64,000 nucleotides of DNA from PFJX01 sp964466195 (GTDB lineage: Bacteria; Pseudomonadota; Gammaproteobacteria; Burkholderiales; Thiobacillaceae). The notes beneath the pieces were generated by a model that did not search any database, was not told the origin of the DNA, and saw only the letters and a list, made by a program, of their open reading frames with translations. Below are positions 8,011 through 17,016 of this stretch, piece by piece. Position 1 is the stretch's first letter; every line of letters starts with the position of its first letter. The position numbers were made by a program, and so were the translations under genes. Location: positions 62,001 to 126,000 of the forward strand of contig CAYXMQ010000006.1 of NCBI GenBank assembly GCA_964466195.1, read 5' to 3'.

Positions 8011-8457
8011 TTAGCCGATGATGAACAGCGGCTGACCGTATTCCACAGGCTGACCGTTCTCGATCAGGATGGCTTTGACGACGCCGGCGACATCCGACTC
8101 GATTTCGTTCATCAGCTTCATCGCCTCAATGATGCACAAGGTTCCGCCCGCCTTGACCGTCTGGCCGATCTCGACGAACGCCTTGGCGGAAGGCGACGGC
8201 GTGCGATAGAACGTGCCGACCATCGGCGACTTGACGACATGGCCTTCCGGCTGAGCCGGCTCCGCATCGGCGACCACGGCGGCCGGCGCACTCGGCGCCG
8301 GCATGGGAGCGGAGACCATTTGCGGTGCGGCATACATTGCCTGGCCGGCGAACTTGCTGGTAATGCGGACTTTCTCTTCACCCTCGGTGATTTCCAGTTC
8401 GGAGATACCCGAGTCCTGTACCAGGTCAATCAATTTCTTCAACTTGCGTAAATCCAT
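8011..8457 (-). CDS. accB: Acetyl-CoA carboxylase biotin carboxyl carrier protein
   Basis: Carries biotin for acetyl-CoA carboxylase. The 148-residue product begins MDLRKLKKLIDLVQDSGISELEI. It has the Ala/Pro-rich linker near residues 50-70 and a C-terminal biotinyl domain with EAMKLMNE, the biotinylated lysine being residue 114. A longer in-frame start upstream runs into aroQ and is rejected. It follows aroQ by 4 bases. Confidence 0.97.
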   Translation of the reverse strand: MDLRKLKKLIDLVQDSGISELEITEGEEKVRITSKFAGQAMYAAPQMVSAPMPAPSAPAAVVADAEPAQPEGHVVKSPMVGTFYRTPSPSAKAFVEIGQTVKAGGTLCIIEAMKLMNEIESDVAGVVKAILIENGQPVEYGQPLFIIG

Positions 8458-8461
8458 GTAT

Positions 8462-8971
8462 TCAATCCTCCAAGGCGTGAAGGGCATAGCCCAGAGCGAA
8501 CAGGTAACCACTCGCCCCGAGTCCAGAGATGACGCCGACCGCCTTGTCGGAAAAATAGGAGTGCTGGCGGAAGGCTTCGCGTGCATGGACGTTCGACAAA
8601 TGCACTTCGATGAAAGGGATGGCCACTGCCGCCAGCGCGTCGCGCAAAGCCACGCTGGTATGCGTGAAAGCGGCAGGGTTGATGATGATGAATGCGGTGT
8701 TGTCGAGCCGCGCGGCATGCACGCGCTCGACCAGCAAATGTTCGGCGTTGCTCTGAAAACAAGTCACGTCGATACCGATCGCCGCACCCTGCTCGATCAG
8801 AGCGGCATCAATATCGGCCAGCGTCTGGTGGCCGTAATGATCGGGCTCACGCACGCCGAGCAGATTCAGATTGGGGCCATGCAGCACCAGTATCGTCTTT
8901 CCTGAGCCTGCGCTGGAAGCGTCGACGTCAGGCTCGACAGCAGTTTTTTTGGTCGATCGCTTACGATTCAT
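8462..8971 (-). CDS. aroQ: Type II 3-dehydroquinate dehydratase
   Basis: Shikimate pathway enzyme that dehydrates 3-dehydroquinate; type II enzymes are dodecamers. The family core starts at ILVLHGPNLNLLG. Catalytic-type residues are visible: Arg41 and Tyr46 in REPDHYG, Asn98, His104 in AFTHTS, and Glu122/His124 in IEVHLSNVHA. An N-terminal extension of about 24 polar residues is unusual; no closer start codon with a ribosome site is apparent. It heads the aroQ-accB-accC-prmA unit. Confidence 0.94.
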   Translation of the reverse strand: MNRKRSTKKTAVEPDVDASSAGSGKTILVLHGPNLNLLGVREPDHYGHQTLADIDAALIEQGAAIGIDVTCFQSNAEHLLVERVHAARLDNTAFIIINPAAFTHTSVALRDALAAVAIPFIEVHLSNVHAREAFRQHSYFSDKAVGVISGLGASGYLFALGYALHALED

Positions 8972-9329
8972 TAGTATTCAACTCGACAGTCTTTCGACAG
9001 ACCGTCAGTTGTGGAAATGGCGGCGATTGTGCCGGAACCCCACCCCTAAAGTCCACAATTCCGCTGTGAATTGACATCTATCGCGATAAGTCAGTGATTT
9101 GACTCGGCCCTGTCATCAGCGCTTGCGCGCCGGCAAATCCGGCCGCCCCTCCTGTGTCACGGCTTGATCTGCGGCAGGCTTCCAGAGCGACCGATTCGAG
9201 GTTCAGACTCGAGCGCGAAAACGGCTAATATGGCGGGCCTTTTCCGTGACCGAGACTGACTCTTTTCTTCGGCTCAGCCCCATTCCGCCGTCCACCTCCG
9301 CCATCATGCCCCGTTCCGTCCCCAACCCG
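8972..9329. other. Divergent intergenic region between aroQ and the MFS gene
   Basis: About 360 bases without a convincing gene. Both divergent units must start here. TTGACA occurs at 9071-9076 on the plus strand but no good -10 element follows at 17 bases. No clear hairpin or operator was recognised. Confidence 0.5.
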
Positions 9330-10688
9330 ATGACCGCAACCGAACGCCGCGCCGCCGCTTCACTGGCCGGCATCTTCGGCCTGCGCATGTTGGGCATGTT
9401 TCTGATCCTGCCGGTGTTTGCGCTGTACGCGGCGACCTTGCCCGGCGGCGACAACCACACCCTGGTCGGCCTGGCGCTGGGCATGTACGGCCTGACGCAA
9501 GCCCTATTGATGATTCCATTCGGCATGGCGTCGGATCGCTTCGGCCGCAAACCGGTAATCATCGTCGGCCTGCTGATCTTCGCGCTCGGCAGTTTCCTGG
9601 CCGCGCAAGCCGACGATCTCTGGGGCGTTTTGCTCGGCCGCGCGCTGCAGGGCGCCGGCGCGATCTCGGCGGCGGTGACCGCCTTGCTCGCCGACCTGAC
9701 GCGGGAAGAGAAGCGCACCCAGGCGATGGCCATGATCGGCAGCACCATCGGCCTGGCCTTCGCCTTCTCGCTGGCGGCCAGTCCGGTGTTCTATCGCTGG
9801 ATCGGCGTACCCGGCATGTTTGCGCTGACCGGCGTGCTGGCCCTGCTGGCGATACTGGTGGTCAAGTTCGTCACGCCCGATCCGGGCAAGACGGCCTTTC
9901 ATTCCGACGCAGAAACCAACCCGGCGCGCCTGAAAGACGTGGTGCGTCTGCCCGAGTTACTGCGCCTGAACTGGGGCATCTTTGCGCTGCACGCGGCGCA
10001 GATGGCGATGTTCATCGTGGTGCCTTTCGCACTGGTCGATGGCGGCCTCGACGCGCAGCACCACTGGCAGGTGTATTTGCCGGTTCTGCTCGTCTCGCTG
10101 ATCATTCTGGTGCCGGCGATCATCTACGGCGAAAAGCATGGCGGCCTGAAAAACGTTTTCGTCGCCGCCATCGCGTTGATGCTGGCGGCGCAGATCGGCC
10201 TGGCGTTTTCGATGCATGAATTCTGGGGCGTCGTCGCGGCGCTGTTCGCCTATTTCGTCGCATTCAACATCCTGGAAGCCAGCCTGCCCTCGCTGGTCTC
10301 GAAAATCGCGCCGCCGGAAGCCAAAGGCACGGCGATGGGGGTTTACAACACTTCACAAGCGCTCGGCCTGTTTTTCGGCGCCGCCGCCGGCGGCTGGCTG
10401 GCACAGAACCACGGCTACGGCGCCGTGTTCGCGTTCTGCTCCGGATTGATGGCGGTCTGGTTGTTACTGGCCATCCGCATGACGCCGCCGCCGCGCGTCA
10501 AGACCCAGATGTTCCACATCGGCGCCCTTTCCCCGCAGGACGCGCAACGCCTGGCGACCCGGCTTACCGTGTTCGCCGGTGTCGAGGCCGTCACGGTGTT
10601 GCCGGAAGAGGGTTCGGTCTTGCTGAAGGTGGCGCAAACCGGCTGGGACGAAGAAGGAATTCGACATTTACTGCAAGGAGGACACTGA
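9330..10688 (+). CDS. MFS transporter with C-terminal YAM-like domain (YajR type)
   Basis: Predicted 12-helix major facilitator of the inner membrane, with motif A as DRFGRKP between helices 2 and 3. After the last helix, a soluble tail of about 65 residues (from KTQMFHIGAL) resembles the YAM domain of YajR. The substrate is unknown. The start MTATERRAAASLAGIFGLRMLG matches what I recall of homologues; an ATG at 9306 and a GTG at 9246 are alternatives, none with a clear ribosome site. The stop is directly adjacent to ssb. Confidence 0.85.
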   Translation: MTATERRAAASLAGIFGLRMLGMFLILPVFALYAATLPGGDNHTLVGLALGMYGLTQALLMIPFGMASDRFGRKPVIIVGLLIFALGSFLAAQADDLWGVLLGRALQGAGAISAAVTALLADLTREEKRTQAMAMIGSTIGLAFAFSLAASPVFYRWIGVPGMFALTGVLALLAILVVKFVTPDPGKTAFHSDAETNPARLKDVVRLPELLRLNWGIFALHAAQMAMFIVVPFALVDGGLDAQHHWQVYLPVLLVSLIILVPAIIYGEKHGGLKNVFVAAIALMLAAQIGLAFSMHEFWGVVAALFAYFVAFNILEASLPSLVSKIAPPEAKGTAMGVYNTSQALGLFFGAAAGGWLAQNHGYGAVFAFCSGLMAVWLLLAIRMTPPPRVKTQMFHIGALSPQDAQRLATRLTVFAGVEAVTVLPEEGSVLLKVAQTGWDEEGIRHLLQGGH

Positions 10689-11156
10689 ATGGCTTCGGTT
10701 AACAAGGTAATCATCATCGGCAACCTGGGGCGCGATCCCGAGATGCGCTACATGCCCAGCGGCGACGCCATCGCCAACCTGCGCATCGCGACCACCGACA
10801 AATACAAGGACAAGGGCGGCGACATGCAGGAAGTCACCGAATGGCATTCGGTGGCGTTCTTCGGCAAGACCGCCGAAGTCTGCGGCCAGTACCTGAAAAA
10901 GGGCAGCCAGGTCTATGTCGAGGGCAGCTTGCGCACCCGCAAATGGCAGGACAAGGACGGCAACGACCGCTATACCACGGAGATCCGCGGCGACCGCATG
11001 CAAATGCTGGGCGGCCGCGGCGGCGGCGGTGGCGGCATGACGGATTACGATGCGCCGCCGAGCGAAAGCATGCCGTCGAGCCCCGCGCGCGCCAGCAAGC
11101 CCGCCAGCGGCAATACGGGCGGCATCAACGACATGGAAGATGACATTCCGTTCTGA
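10689..11156 (+). CDS. ssb: Single-stranded DNA-binding protein
   Basis: Tetrameric OB-fold protein essential for replication and repair. The 155-residue product has the N-terminal core MASVNKVIIIGNLGRDPEMR, a glycine-rich linker near residue 110, and the acidic tip MEDDIPF that recruits partner proteins. AAGGAGG precedes the ATG. It directly follows the MFS gene, and its last codons overlap the start of the ELM1-family gene by 17 bases. Confidence 0.98.
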   Translation: MASVNKVIIIGNLGRDPEMRYMPSGDAIANLRIATTDKYKDKGGDMQEVTEWHSVAFFGKTAEVCGQYLKKGSQVYVEGSLRTRKWQDKDGNDRYTTEIRGDRMQMLGGRGGGGGGMTDYDAPPSESMPSSPARASKPASGNTGGINDMEDDIPF

Positions 11157-12105
11157 GCGGCCGCTGATCATCTGGCGCTTCACCGACGGCAAGCCCGGCC
11201 ATGAAAAACAGACGCTGGGCCTGGCGCACGCGCTATTAAGAAACCAGCCCGGCCAATGCTTCGATTTGCCGGCGCCGCCGCGCGCGGCATCTTTATGGCA
11301 ATGGCTGCGGGGCCATTTTCCTGCCGGAAACGGTCTGCCGGCGCCGGACATCCTGCTCGCCGCCGGCCATGCCACGCATTTCGCCGTGCTGGCGGCGCGC
11401 CGGGCATTCGGCGGCACATTGGGCGGCAAGGCCGTGGTGCTGATGAAACCGAGCTTGCCGTTGGCGCTGTTCGACCTGTGCGTGATTCCCGAACACGACA
11501 ATCCGCCGCCACGCGACAACGTCGTCAGCATTCGAGGCGTACTCAACGATGTGCAGACCGCCGAAGCGCCCTCGCCGGACCAAGGCCTGATGCTGATCGG
11601 CGGCGTCTCCAGCCACTATCGCTGGGACGATGCAAAAGTCGCCGCAACGGTCACACGAATCGCGCAGTCCGCGCCGGACATTCACTGGCAACTGACCACC
11701 TCGCGCCGCACCCCGACCACCTTCCTGGCCGCGCTGCCGCAAGCGCTGCCCGGCAATCTCAAACTGATGCCGCCTGACGAAACCGGCCCGGGCTGGCTGG
11801 AACAGGCGCTGGCCCAAGCCGGCCAGGTCTGGGTCACAGAAGACAGCGTGTCGATGTTGTATGAGGCGCTGACCGCCGGCGCCGGCGTCGGGCTGCTGCG
11901 GCTGGACGATGCGCGCGATACCCGCGTGCACCGCGGCGTCGAGAAACTGGTGGCGGACGGCTGGGTCACGCCGTTCGAAGCCTGGCATGGCGGCCAACCG
12001 CTTGCACCGCTCAGACAAGGGTTCAACGAAGCCGAACGCATCGCCCGCCTGCTGCTCGCCGCGCAACGCGATAGCCGCGCCGCCAAACACAGCCGGGCGG
12101 CCTGA
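11140..12105 (+). CDS. ELM1/GtrOC1-family putative glycosyltransferase-like protein
   Basis: The 321-residue product begins MTFRSERPLIIWRFTDGKPGHEKQ. The segment DGKPGHEKQTLGLA and the C-terminal WVTEDSVSMLYEA are typical of the ELM1 family (PF06258), which has a GT-B-like fold. Bacterial members are poorly characterised and often lie near lipopolysaccharide genes; the plant founder is linked to mitochondrial fission. The start at 11140 lies within the end of ssb. Placement next to the glycan locus supports a role in surface sugar assembly, which is inference. Confidence 0.75.
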   Translation: MTFRSERPLIIWRFTDGKPGHEKQTLGLAHALLRNQPGQCFDLPAPPRAASLWQWLRGHFPAGNGLPAPDILLAAGHATHFAVLAARRAFGGTLGGKAVVLMKPSLPLALFDLCVIPEHDNPPPRDNVVSIRGVLNDVQTAEAPSPDQGLMLIGGVSSHYRWDDAKVAATVTRIAQSAPDIHWQLTTSRRTPTTFLAALPQALPGNLKLMPPDETGPGWLEQALAQAGQVWVTEDSVSMLYEALTAGAGVGLLRLDDARDTRVHRGVEKLVADGWVTPFEAWHGGQPLAPLRQGFNEAERIARLLLAAQRDSRAAKHSRAA

Positions 12106-12158
12106 CGGTATGATGGGCGCCCCATGGCTTCGCCAGACAGCGCGGGCAGACAAATAAT

Positions 12159-12578
12159 ATGGATCACTTGCACAGCGCCGCCACCGGCCCCGTCAAAACC
12201 GCCTCGAACCGGGAGTTCGGCTGGGTCTTCAGCGCCGTTTTCTGCCTCATCGCCCTTTGGCCGCTGCTCGATGCCGCGCCGCCGCGTATTTGGGCCTTCG
12301 TCGTCGCCGCGCTGTTCGCCCTCGTCGCCGTGTTCTTCCCGGCCGCCCTGACGCCGCTCAACCGTCTCTGGACCCGCCTCGGCGCGGTCATGCACAAGAT
12401 CGTCAACCCGGTCGTGCTGGGGCTGATCTATCTGCTGACCATTCTGCCGATCGGCCTGATCTTCAAACTTCTCGGCAAGGATCCCTTGCGCCTGAAGCGC
12501 GATCCGAACGCATCCAGCTACTGGATCGCGCGCCAACCGCCGGGCCCCGCCGCCGACAGCCTGCCGCGCCAGTTTTAA
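12159..12578 (+). CDS. SxtJ-family membrane protein
   Basis: The 139-residue product has about three or four hydrophobic segments (residues 22-42, 45-65, 85-105) and a basic C-terminal tail LGKDPLRLKRDPNASSYW. This pattern matches the SxtJ family, named from saxitoxin clusters, which regularly sits beside NodU/SxtI-type carbamoyltransferases. Biochemical function is unknown. It is followed by a DUF5989-like mini-protein and the carbamoyltransferase. Confidence 0.8.
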   Translation: MDHLHSAATGPVKTASNREFGWVFSAVFCLIALWPLLDAAPPRIWAFVVAALFALVAVFFPAALTPLNRLWTRLGAVMHKIVNPVVLGLIYLLTILPIGLIFKLLGKDPLRLKRDPNASSYWIARQPPGPAADSLPRQF

Positions 12579-12616
12579 CCCGGCGCTCCGACCACGGATC
12601 GAATCTAGGAACAATC

Positions 12617-12766
12617 ATGTCTTTTCTGCACGAACTCTGGCTATACATGCGCAGCCGCAAAAAATTCTGGCTGCTGCCAATACTGATCGTCATGCTGTTG
12701 CTGGGCGGTCTGCTGATCCTGGCGCAGGGTTCGGCAGTGGCCCCCTTCATCTACACGTTGTTCTGA
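12617..12766 (+). CDS. DUF5989-type single-pass mini membrane protein
   Basis: The 49-residue product has a short amphipathic N-terminus (MSFLHELWLYMRSRKKFW) and one transmembrane helix. This is the size and layout of DUF5989 proteins that accompany SxtJ. CTAGGAACAATC precedes the ATG, giving an acceptable ribosome site. It ends 8 bases before the carbamoyltransferase start. Function is unknown; a subunit or membrane tether of the carbamoyltransferase is a plausible inference. Confidence 0.8.
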   Translation: MSFLHELWLYMRSRKKFWLLPILIVMLLLGGLLILAQGSAVAPFIYTLF

Positions 12767-12774
12767 GCGCGGCC

Positions 12775-14634
12775 GTGTCCGAAGCCTGCAAAGCCATACT
12801 CGGCATTTCCGCTTACTACCATGACGCCGCCGCCGCACTGCTGATCGACGGCGAGATCGTTGCGGCAGCGCAGGAAGAGCGCTTCACCCGCAAGAAACAC
12901 GACGCCGGCTTTCCGCACCGGTCCATCGCGTTTTGCCTGCAGCAGGCCGGCATCGCGCTGGCCGATGTCGATCGCATCGTGTTTTACGACAAGCCCCTGC
13001 TCAAGTTCGAACGCCTGCTGGAAACCTACCTCGCCTTCGCGCCGCGCGGCTTCGCGTCGTTCAAGACGGCGATGCCAGTCTGGCTGCGCGAAAAACTGTT
13101 TCTGAAAGATCTGCTGCTGTCCGAGTTGAAGACCATTGCACAGCAGAAGATCGATCCGGCGCGGCTGCTGTTCTCCGAACATCACTTGAGCCATGCCGCC
13201 AGCGCCTATTACCCGTCGCCGTTCGACGAGGCCGTGGTGCTGACCATGGACGGCGTCGGCGAATGGACCACGACCTCGCTGGCGATCGGTCGCGGCAACA
13301 GCCTGGAGATGATCAAGGAAATCCATTTTCCGCACTCGCTCGGCCTGCTTTACTCGGCCTTCACCTATTACACCGGCTTCAAGGTCAACTCCGGTGAATA
13401 CAAGGTCATGGGCCTGGCGCCCTACGGCCAGCCGAAGTACGCACAGACCATACTCGACCACCTGATCGATCTGAAAGCGGACGGCAGTTTCCACCTGGAT
13501 ATGTCGTATTTCGACTACTGCACCGGTCTGACCATGACCAGCGCCAAGTTTCACGACCTGTTCGGCGCGCCGCCGCGCACGCCCGAACAGCCGTTGACGC
13601 AGCGCGAAATGGATCTGGCCGCCTCGGTGCAGGCGGTGACCGAGGAAGCCATGCTGCGCCTGGTGCGTGCAGCGGTAGCGGATACCGGCATCAGCAACGT
13701 CTGCCTGGCCGGCGGCGTCGCCCTCAATTGCGTCGGCAACGGCAAGGTGCTGCGCGACGGCGCCGCCAAGAATTTGTGGATACAACCCGCCGCCGGCGAC
13801 GCCGGCGGCGCGCTCGGCGCAGCACTGGTCGGACATTACCTGCACCTCGACCAGCCGCGCCCGTCGTCAGACCCGCGCCGCCAACCCGACGCGATGCAAG
13901 GCGCCTACCTCGGCCCGGAATTCGCCCAGGCCGACATCGAGCAACGCCTGCGCGCGGCCGGCGCGGTGTTCACGGTACTCGACGACGCCGCCTTGTACGA
14001 CGCCTGCGCACAAGGCCTGGCCGAGGAACAAGCGCTGGGCTGGTTTCAGGGCCGCATGGAATTCGGCCCGCGCGCGCTCGGCGGCCGCTCCATCCTGGGC
14101 GACCCGCGTTCGCCGCGCATGCAGTCGACGCTGAACCTGAAGGTCAAATATCGCGAGTCGTTCCGCCCGTTCGCGCCGTCGGTGCTGCGCGAGCAGGTCG
14201 CCGCCTGGTTCGAACTCGACGCCGACAGCCCGTACATGCTGCTGGTGGCCGATGTGGTCCAGGCTCGGCGCAAGCCGATGAGCGCCGCCGCACAGCAATT
14301 GTTCGGCATCGACAAGCTGAAGGTGCCGCGTTCGGAGATTCCGGCGGTGACCCACGTGGACTATTCCGCGCGCATCCAGACCGTGCATGCGGCGACGAAT
14401 CCGCGCTATCACCGGCTGATTTCCCGCTTCAATGAATTGACCGGCTGCCCGGTCGTGGTCAACACCAGCTTCAACGTGCGCGGCGAACCCATCGTCTGCA
14501 CGCCGGAAGACGCCTTCCGCTGCTTCATGGGCACCGATATCGAACTGCTTGCAGTCGGCAATTGCCTGCTGCGCAAGGATGAGCAGAATCCGGCGCTGAA
14601 GCTCAATTACGAAACCGCTTTCGAGCTGGACTGA
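12775..14634 (+). CDS. NodU/SxtI-family carbamoyltransferase
   Basis: Expected to transfer a carbamoyl group from carbamoyl phosphate, via carbamoyl-adenylate, to a hydroxyl of a sugar or natural product. The 619-residue product starts with GTG as MSEACKAILGISAYYHDAAAA. Metal-binding histidines are visible in HHLSH (H136, H137, H140). The C-terminal domain has FGPRALGGRSILGDPRS, the family signature. The acceptor is unknown; the location suggests the surface glycan made by the downstream genes. Confidence 0.92.
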   Translation: MSEACKAILGISAYYHDAAAALLIDGEIVAAAQEERFTRKKHDAGFPHRSIAFCLQQAGIALADVDRIVFYDKPLLKFERLLETYLAFAPRGFASFKTAMPVWLREKLFLKDLLLSELKTIAQQKIDPARLLFSEHHLSHAASAYYPSPFDEAVVLTMDGVGEWTTTSLAIGRGNSLEMIKEIHFPHSLGLLYSAFTYYTGFKVNSGEYKVMGLAPYGQPKYAQTILDHLIDLKADGSFHLDMSYFDYCTGLTMTSAKFHDLFGAPPRTPEQPLTQREMDLAASVQAVTEEAMLRLVRAAVADTGISNVCLAGGVALNCVGNGKVLRDGAAKNLWIQPAAGDAGGALGAALVGHYLHLDQPRPSSDPRRQPDAMQGAYLGPEFAQADIEQRLRAAGAVFTVLDDAALYDACAQGLAEEQALGWFQGRMEFGPRALGGRSILGDPRSPRMQSTLNLKVKYRESFRPFAPSVLREQVAAWFELDADSPYMLLVADVVQARRKPMSAAAQQLFGIDKLKVPRSEIPAVTHVDYSARIQTVHAATNPRYHRLISRFNELTGCPVVVNTSFNVRGEPIVCTPEDAFRCFMGTDIELLAVGNCLLRKDEQNPALKLNYETAFELD

Positions 14635-14639
14635 GATCG

Positions 14640-15884
14640 ATGGCCGGATCGACCTCATCGCGTCGCTGGATCACCGCACTGGCCCTGCTCGCGACCTTGC
14701 ATCTGCTGTTGTTCTACGGCCTGCCGGGCAGCATCCAGCTCGCCATACTGGTCGCGCTGGGCGTCTTCTACTTCCGCGCCGGCGCCATGCCGGCTGTCGC
14801 CACGACGCTGTCGCTCGGCGCGGCGACCTTGTTCTGCAGCGTCGCCATCCACCTGCTCGGCCTCGATCAGGCCATGTATTACCGGCCGCACGAGCAGTTG
14901 GTGCAACAGGACCATGCGCAGGGCCATCGCGCCTATCGCAAGAACGCGCGCATCGAAATGACCGCCCCGCACGGCGATCTGAAAGCGTTGACCGCCGCCG
15001 ATCTGGCGCAGCCGCGCAAGATCGTGTTCCAGACCGACAGCGCCGGCTTTCGCAACGAGCGCGACTACGCCGCTGGCGACATCGTGCTGATCGGCGACTC
15101 CTTCGTGGTCGGCATGGGCGACAGCCAGGCCGACACGCTCAGCGCGCAGCTGACGCGCGAGTTGGCGCGCCAGTTGCCGAATGCGCGCGGCGGCCACGCC
15201 TACAACCTGGGCCACCCGGGCGACATCTCCGACTATCTGGCGGTCTGGCGGGCTTTCCGACGCCAGCATGCCGGGCCGGTGCGTGGCGTGCTGTTCCTGT
15301 TCGAGGGCAATGATTTCGAAACCGCCTACCAGCCCGCCAAGACGGAAAAACCCTCGCTGCCGGCGCGCTACTTCGGCGAGTACTACAGCCTGTTTACCGG
15401 CAGTGATCTGTATCGCGTAACCAAATCGCTTTACGCCCGCGCCAGCCAGGCCGGCAACATCGCGGCCTCCAGCAACGTGCGCATCGAGACGCTGGCCGGG
15501 CAGAAAATGGGGCTGTACGCGCCCTACATTGCGGTCAGCCAACGCCCGCATTACGCGATGCCTGCCGCAATGCAGGCCGATTTGATCGCGCTGGCTGGCG
15601 AGGTCGAGCAGGTTTTCTTCATCCCGACCAATTACCGCGTCTATGCCAGGCATCTGGGCCAAAGCGCGCTGCCGCACGCGCAATGGCAGGCCTTGGCGCA
15701 ACTTTGCACGCAACAGGGCTGGCGCTGCAGCGACCTGACCCCGGGCCTGGTCGCAGCCGCCGATACCTTGCTGGCGCAAGGGCAATTCATCTGGTGGCTG
15801 GACGACACGCACTGGAACCGCGCCGGCATCGCGGCCGCCAGCGCGATCGTTGCAAAAGAACTCGCCAGCCATGCCAAACTCTGA
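14640..15884 (+). CDS. SGNH-hydrolase-like membrane-anchored protein (AlgX/AlgJ-like)
   Basis: Two N-terminal hydrophobic segments (residues 10-50 and 52-72) precede a domain with GDSF (Ser154) and a C-terminal DDTHWN motif. This gives a Ser-His-Asp set like that of SGNH hydrolases and of AlgX/AlgJ O-acetyltransferases. The 414-residue protein is likely periplasmic and membrane anchored. Acetylation or deacetylation of a glycan is the best inference. No MBOAT acetyl donor partner is in the window. Confidence 0.75.
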   Translation: MAGSTSSRRWITALALLATLHLLLFYGLPGSIQLAILVALGVFYFRAGAMPAVATTLSLGAATLFCSVAIHLLGLDQAMYYRPHEQLVQQDHAQGHRAYRKNARIEMTAPHGDLKALTAADLAQPRKIVFQTDSAGFRNERDYAAGDIVLIGDSFVVGMGDSQADTLSAQLTRELARQLPNARGGHAYNLGHPGDISDYLAVWRAFRRQHAGPVRGVLFLFEGNDFETAYQPAKTEKPSLPARYFGEYYSLFTGSDLYRVTKSLYARASQAGNIAASSNVRIETLAGQKMGLYAPYIAVSQRPHYAMPAAMQADLIALAGEVEQVFFIPTNYRVYARHLGQSALPHAQWQALAQLCTQQGWRCSDLTPGLVAAADTLLAQGQFIWWLDDTHWNRAGIAAASAIVAKELASHAKL

Positions 15885-17016
15885 ATCCGGTCGCCACCTG
15901 ACCGTCGTGCAGGTACTGCCGGCGCTGGAATCCGGCGGCGTCGAACGCGGCACGCTGGAAGTCGGCAAATATCTGGTCGCACACGGCCACCGCTCCATCG
16001 TCATCTCGGCCGGCGGCCGTTTGGTCGCGCAACTCGAACGCGAGGGCAGCGAACATCTGGCCTGGGACGTCGGCCGCAAATCACTGCTGACGCTGCTGCG
16101 CTACGTCGGCCGGCTGCGGCGTTTTCTGCGCACCGAACGCGTCGACATCTTGCATGTCCGCTCGCGCATGCCGGCCTGGGTCTGTTATCTGGCCTGGCGC
16201 GGCATGGGAATAGGCAAAAACGCGGCGACGCGGCCGCACCTGGTCACCACCGTGCACGGCCCCTATTCGGTCAATCGCTACAGCGCGGTGATGGCGCGCG
16301 GCGAGCGGGTCATCGCGATTTCCGACATGATCGTGGACTATGTCCGCCGGCATTACCCGCAGGTTGCCCCCGAGCATATCCGTCTGATCCCGCGCGGCGT
16401 CGATCCGGCCCAGTTTCCGCACGGTTATCAGCCGTCCGAGGCCTGGCTGGCGCAGTGGCGCGCGGACTATCCGCAACTGATCGGCCGCCAGGTGCTGACT
16501 TTGCCGGCGCGCATCACGCGCTGGAAAGGCCAGCAGGACTTCCTGCAGTTGATGGCGCAACTGGTCGCCGGCGGCCACGATGTGCACGGCCTGATCGTCG
16601 GCGAGGCGCATCCGCGCCGGCGCGAGTTCATGCTCGAACTGCAGCAGCAATGCCGCGATCTCGGCCTGGAAGAGCGCATCCTGTTCATCGGGCATCGCAG
16701 CGACCTGAAGGATGTCATGGCGGCCAGCGATATCGTGCTGTCGCTGTCGCGCGAACCGGAGGCCTTCGGCCGCGTCACGCTGGAAGCCTTGAGCCTGGGC
16801 AAACCGGTCATCGCCTACGATCACGGCGGCGTCAGCGAACAGCTGGCGGCGATCCTGCCGGCCGGCGCGATACCGGTCGGCGACATCGACGCCGCGGCAA
16901 GCAAAGCAGCCGAGTGGCTGGCGCAACCGCCCGCCGTGCCGCTGCAAGACACTTTCACGTTGGAGCGCATGCTCTCGTCCACGCTAAAGCTCTATCTTGA
17001 ATTGGCCCATCGCTAG
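15871..17016 (+). CDS. Glycosyltransferase family 4
   Basis: The 381-residue GT-B enzyme starts MPNSESGRHLTVVQVLPALESGG. It has the N-terminal glycine-rich acceptor loop SGGVERGTLE, and the C-terminal EAFGRVTLEA (E-x7-E) typical of GT4 with nucleotide-diphospho-sugar donors. The ATG overlaps the end of the SGNH gene by 14 bases. A TTG at 15850 is an alternative start. Donor and acceptor are unknown. Confidence 0.9.
   Translation: MPNSESGRHLTVVQVLPALESGGVERGTLEVGKYLVAHGHRSIVISAGGRLVAQLEREGSEHLAWDVGRKSLLTLLRYVGRLRRFLRTERVDILHVRSRMPAWVCYLAWRGMGIGKNAATRPHLVTTVHGPYSVNRYSAVMARGERVIAISDMIVDYVRRHYPQVAPEHIRLIPRGVDPAQFPHGYQPSEAWLAQWRADYPQLIGRQVLTLPARITRWKGQQDFLQLMAQLVAGGHDVHGLIVGEAHPRRREFMLELQQQCRDLGLEERILFIGHRSDLKDVMAASDIVLSLSREPEAFGRVTLEALSLGKPVIAYDHGGVSEQLAAILPAGAIPVGDIDAAASKAAEWLAQPPAVPLQDTFTLERMLSSTLKLYLELAHR

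Noticed and set aside
9071..9099. TTGACA as a promoter for the MFS gene
   Set aside because: No acceptable -10 hexamer follows at 16-18 bases.
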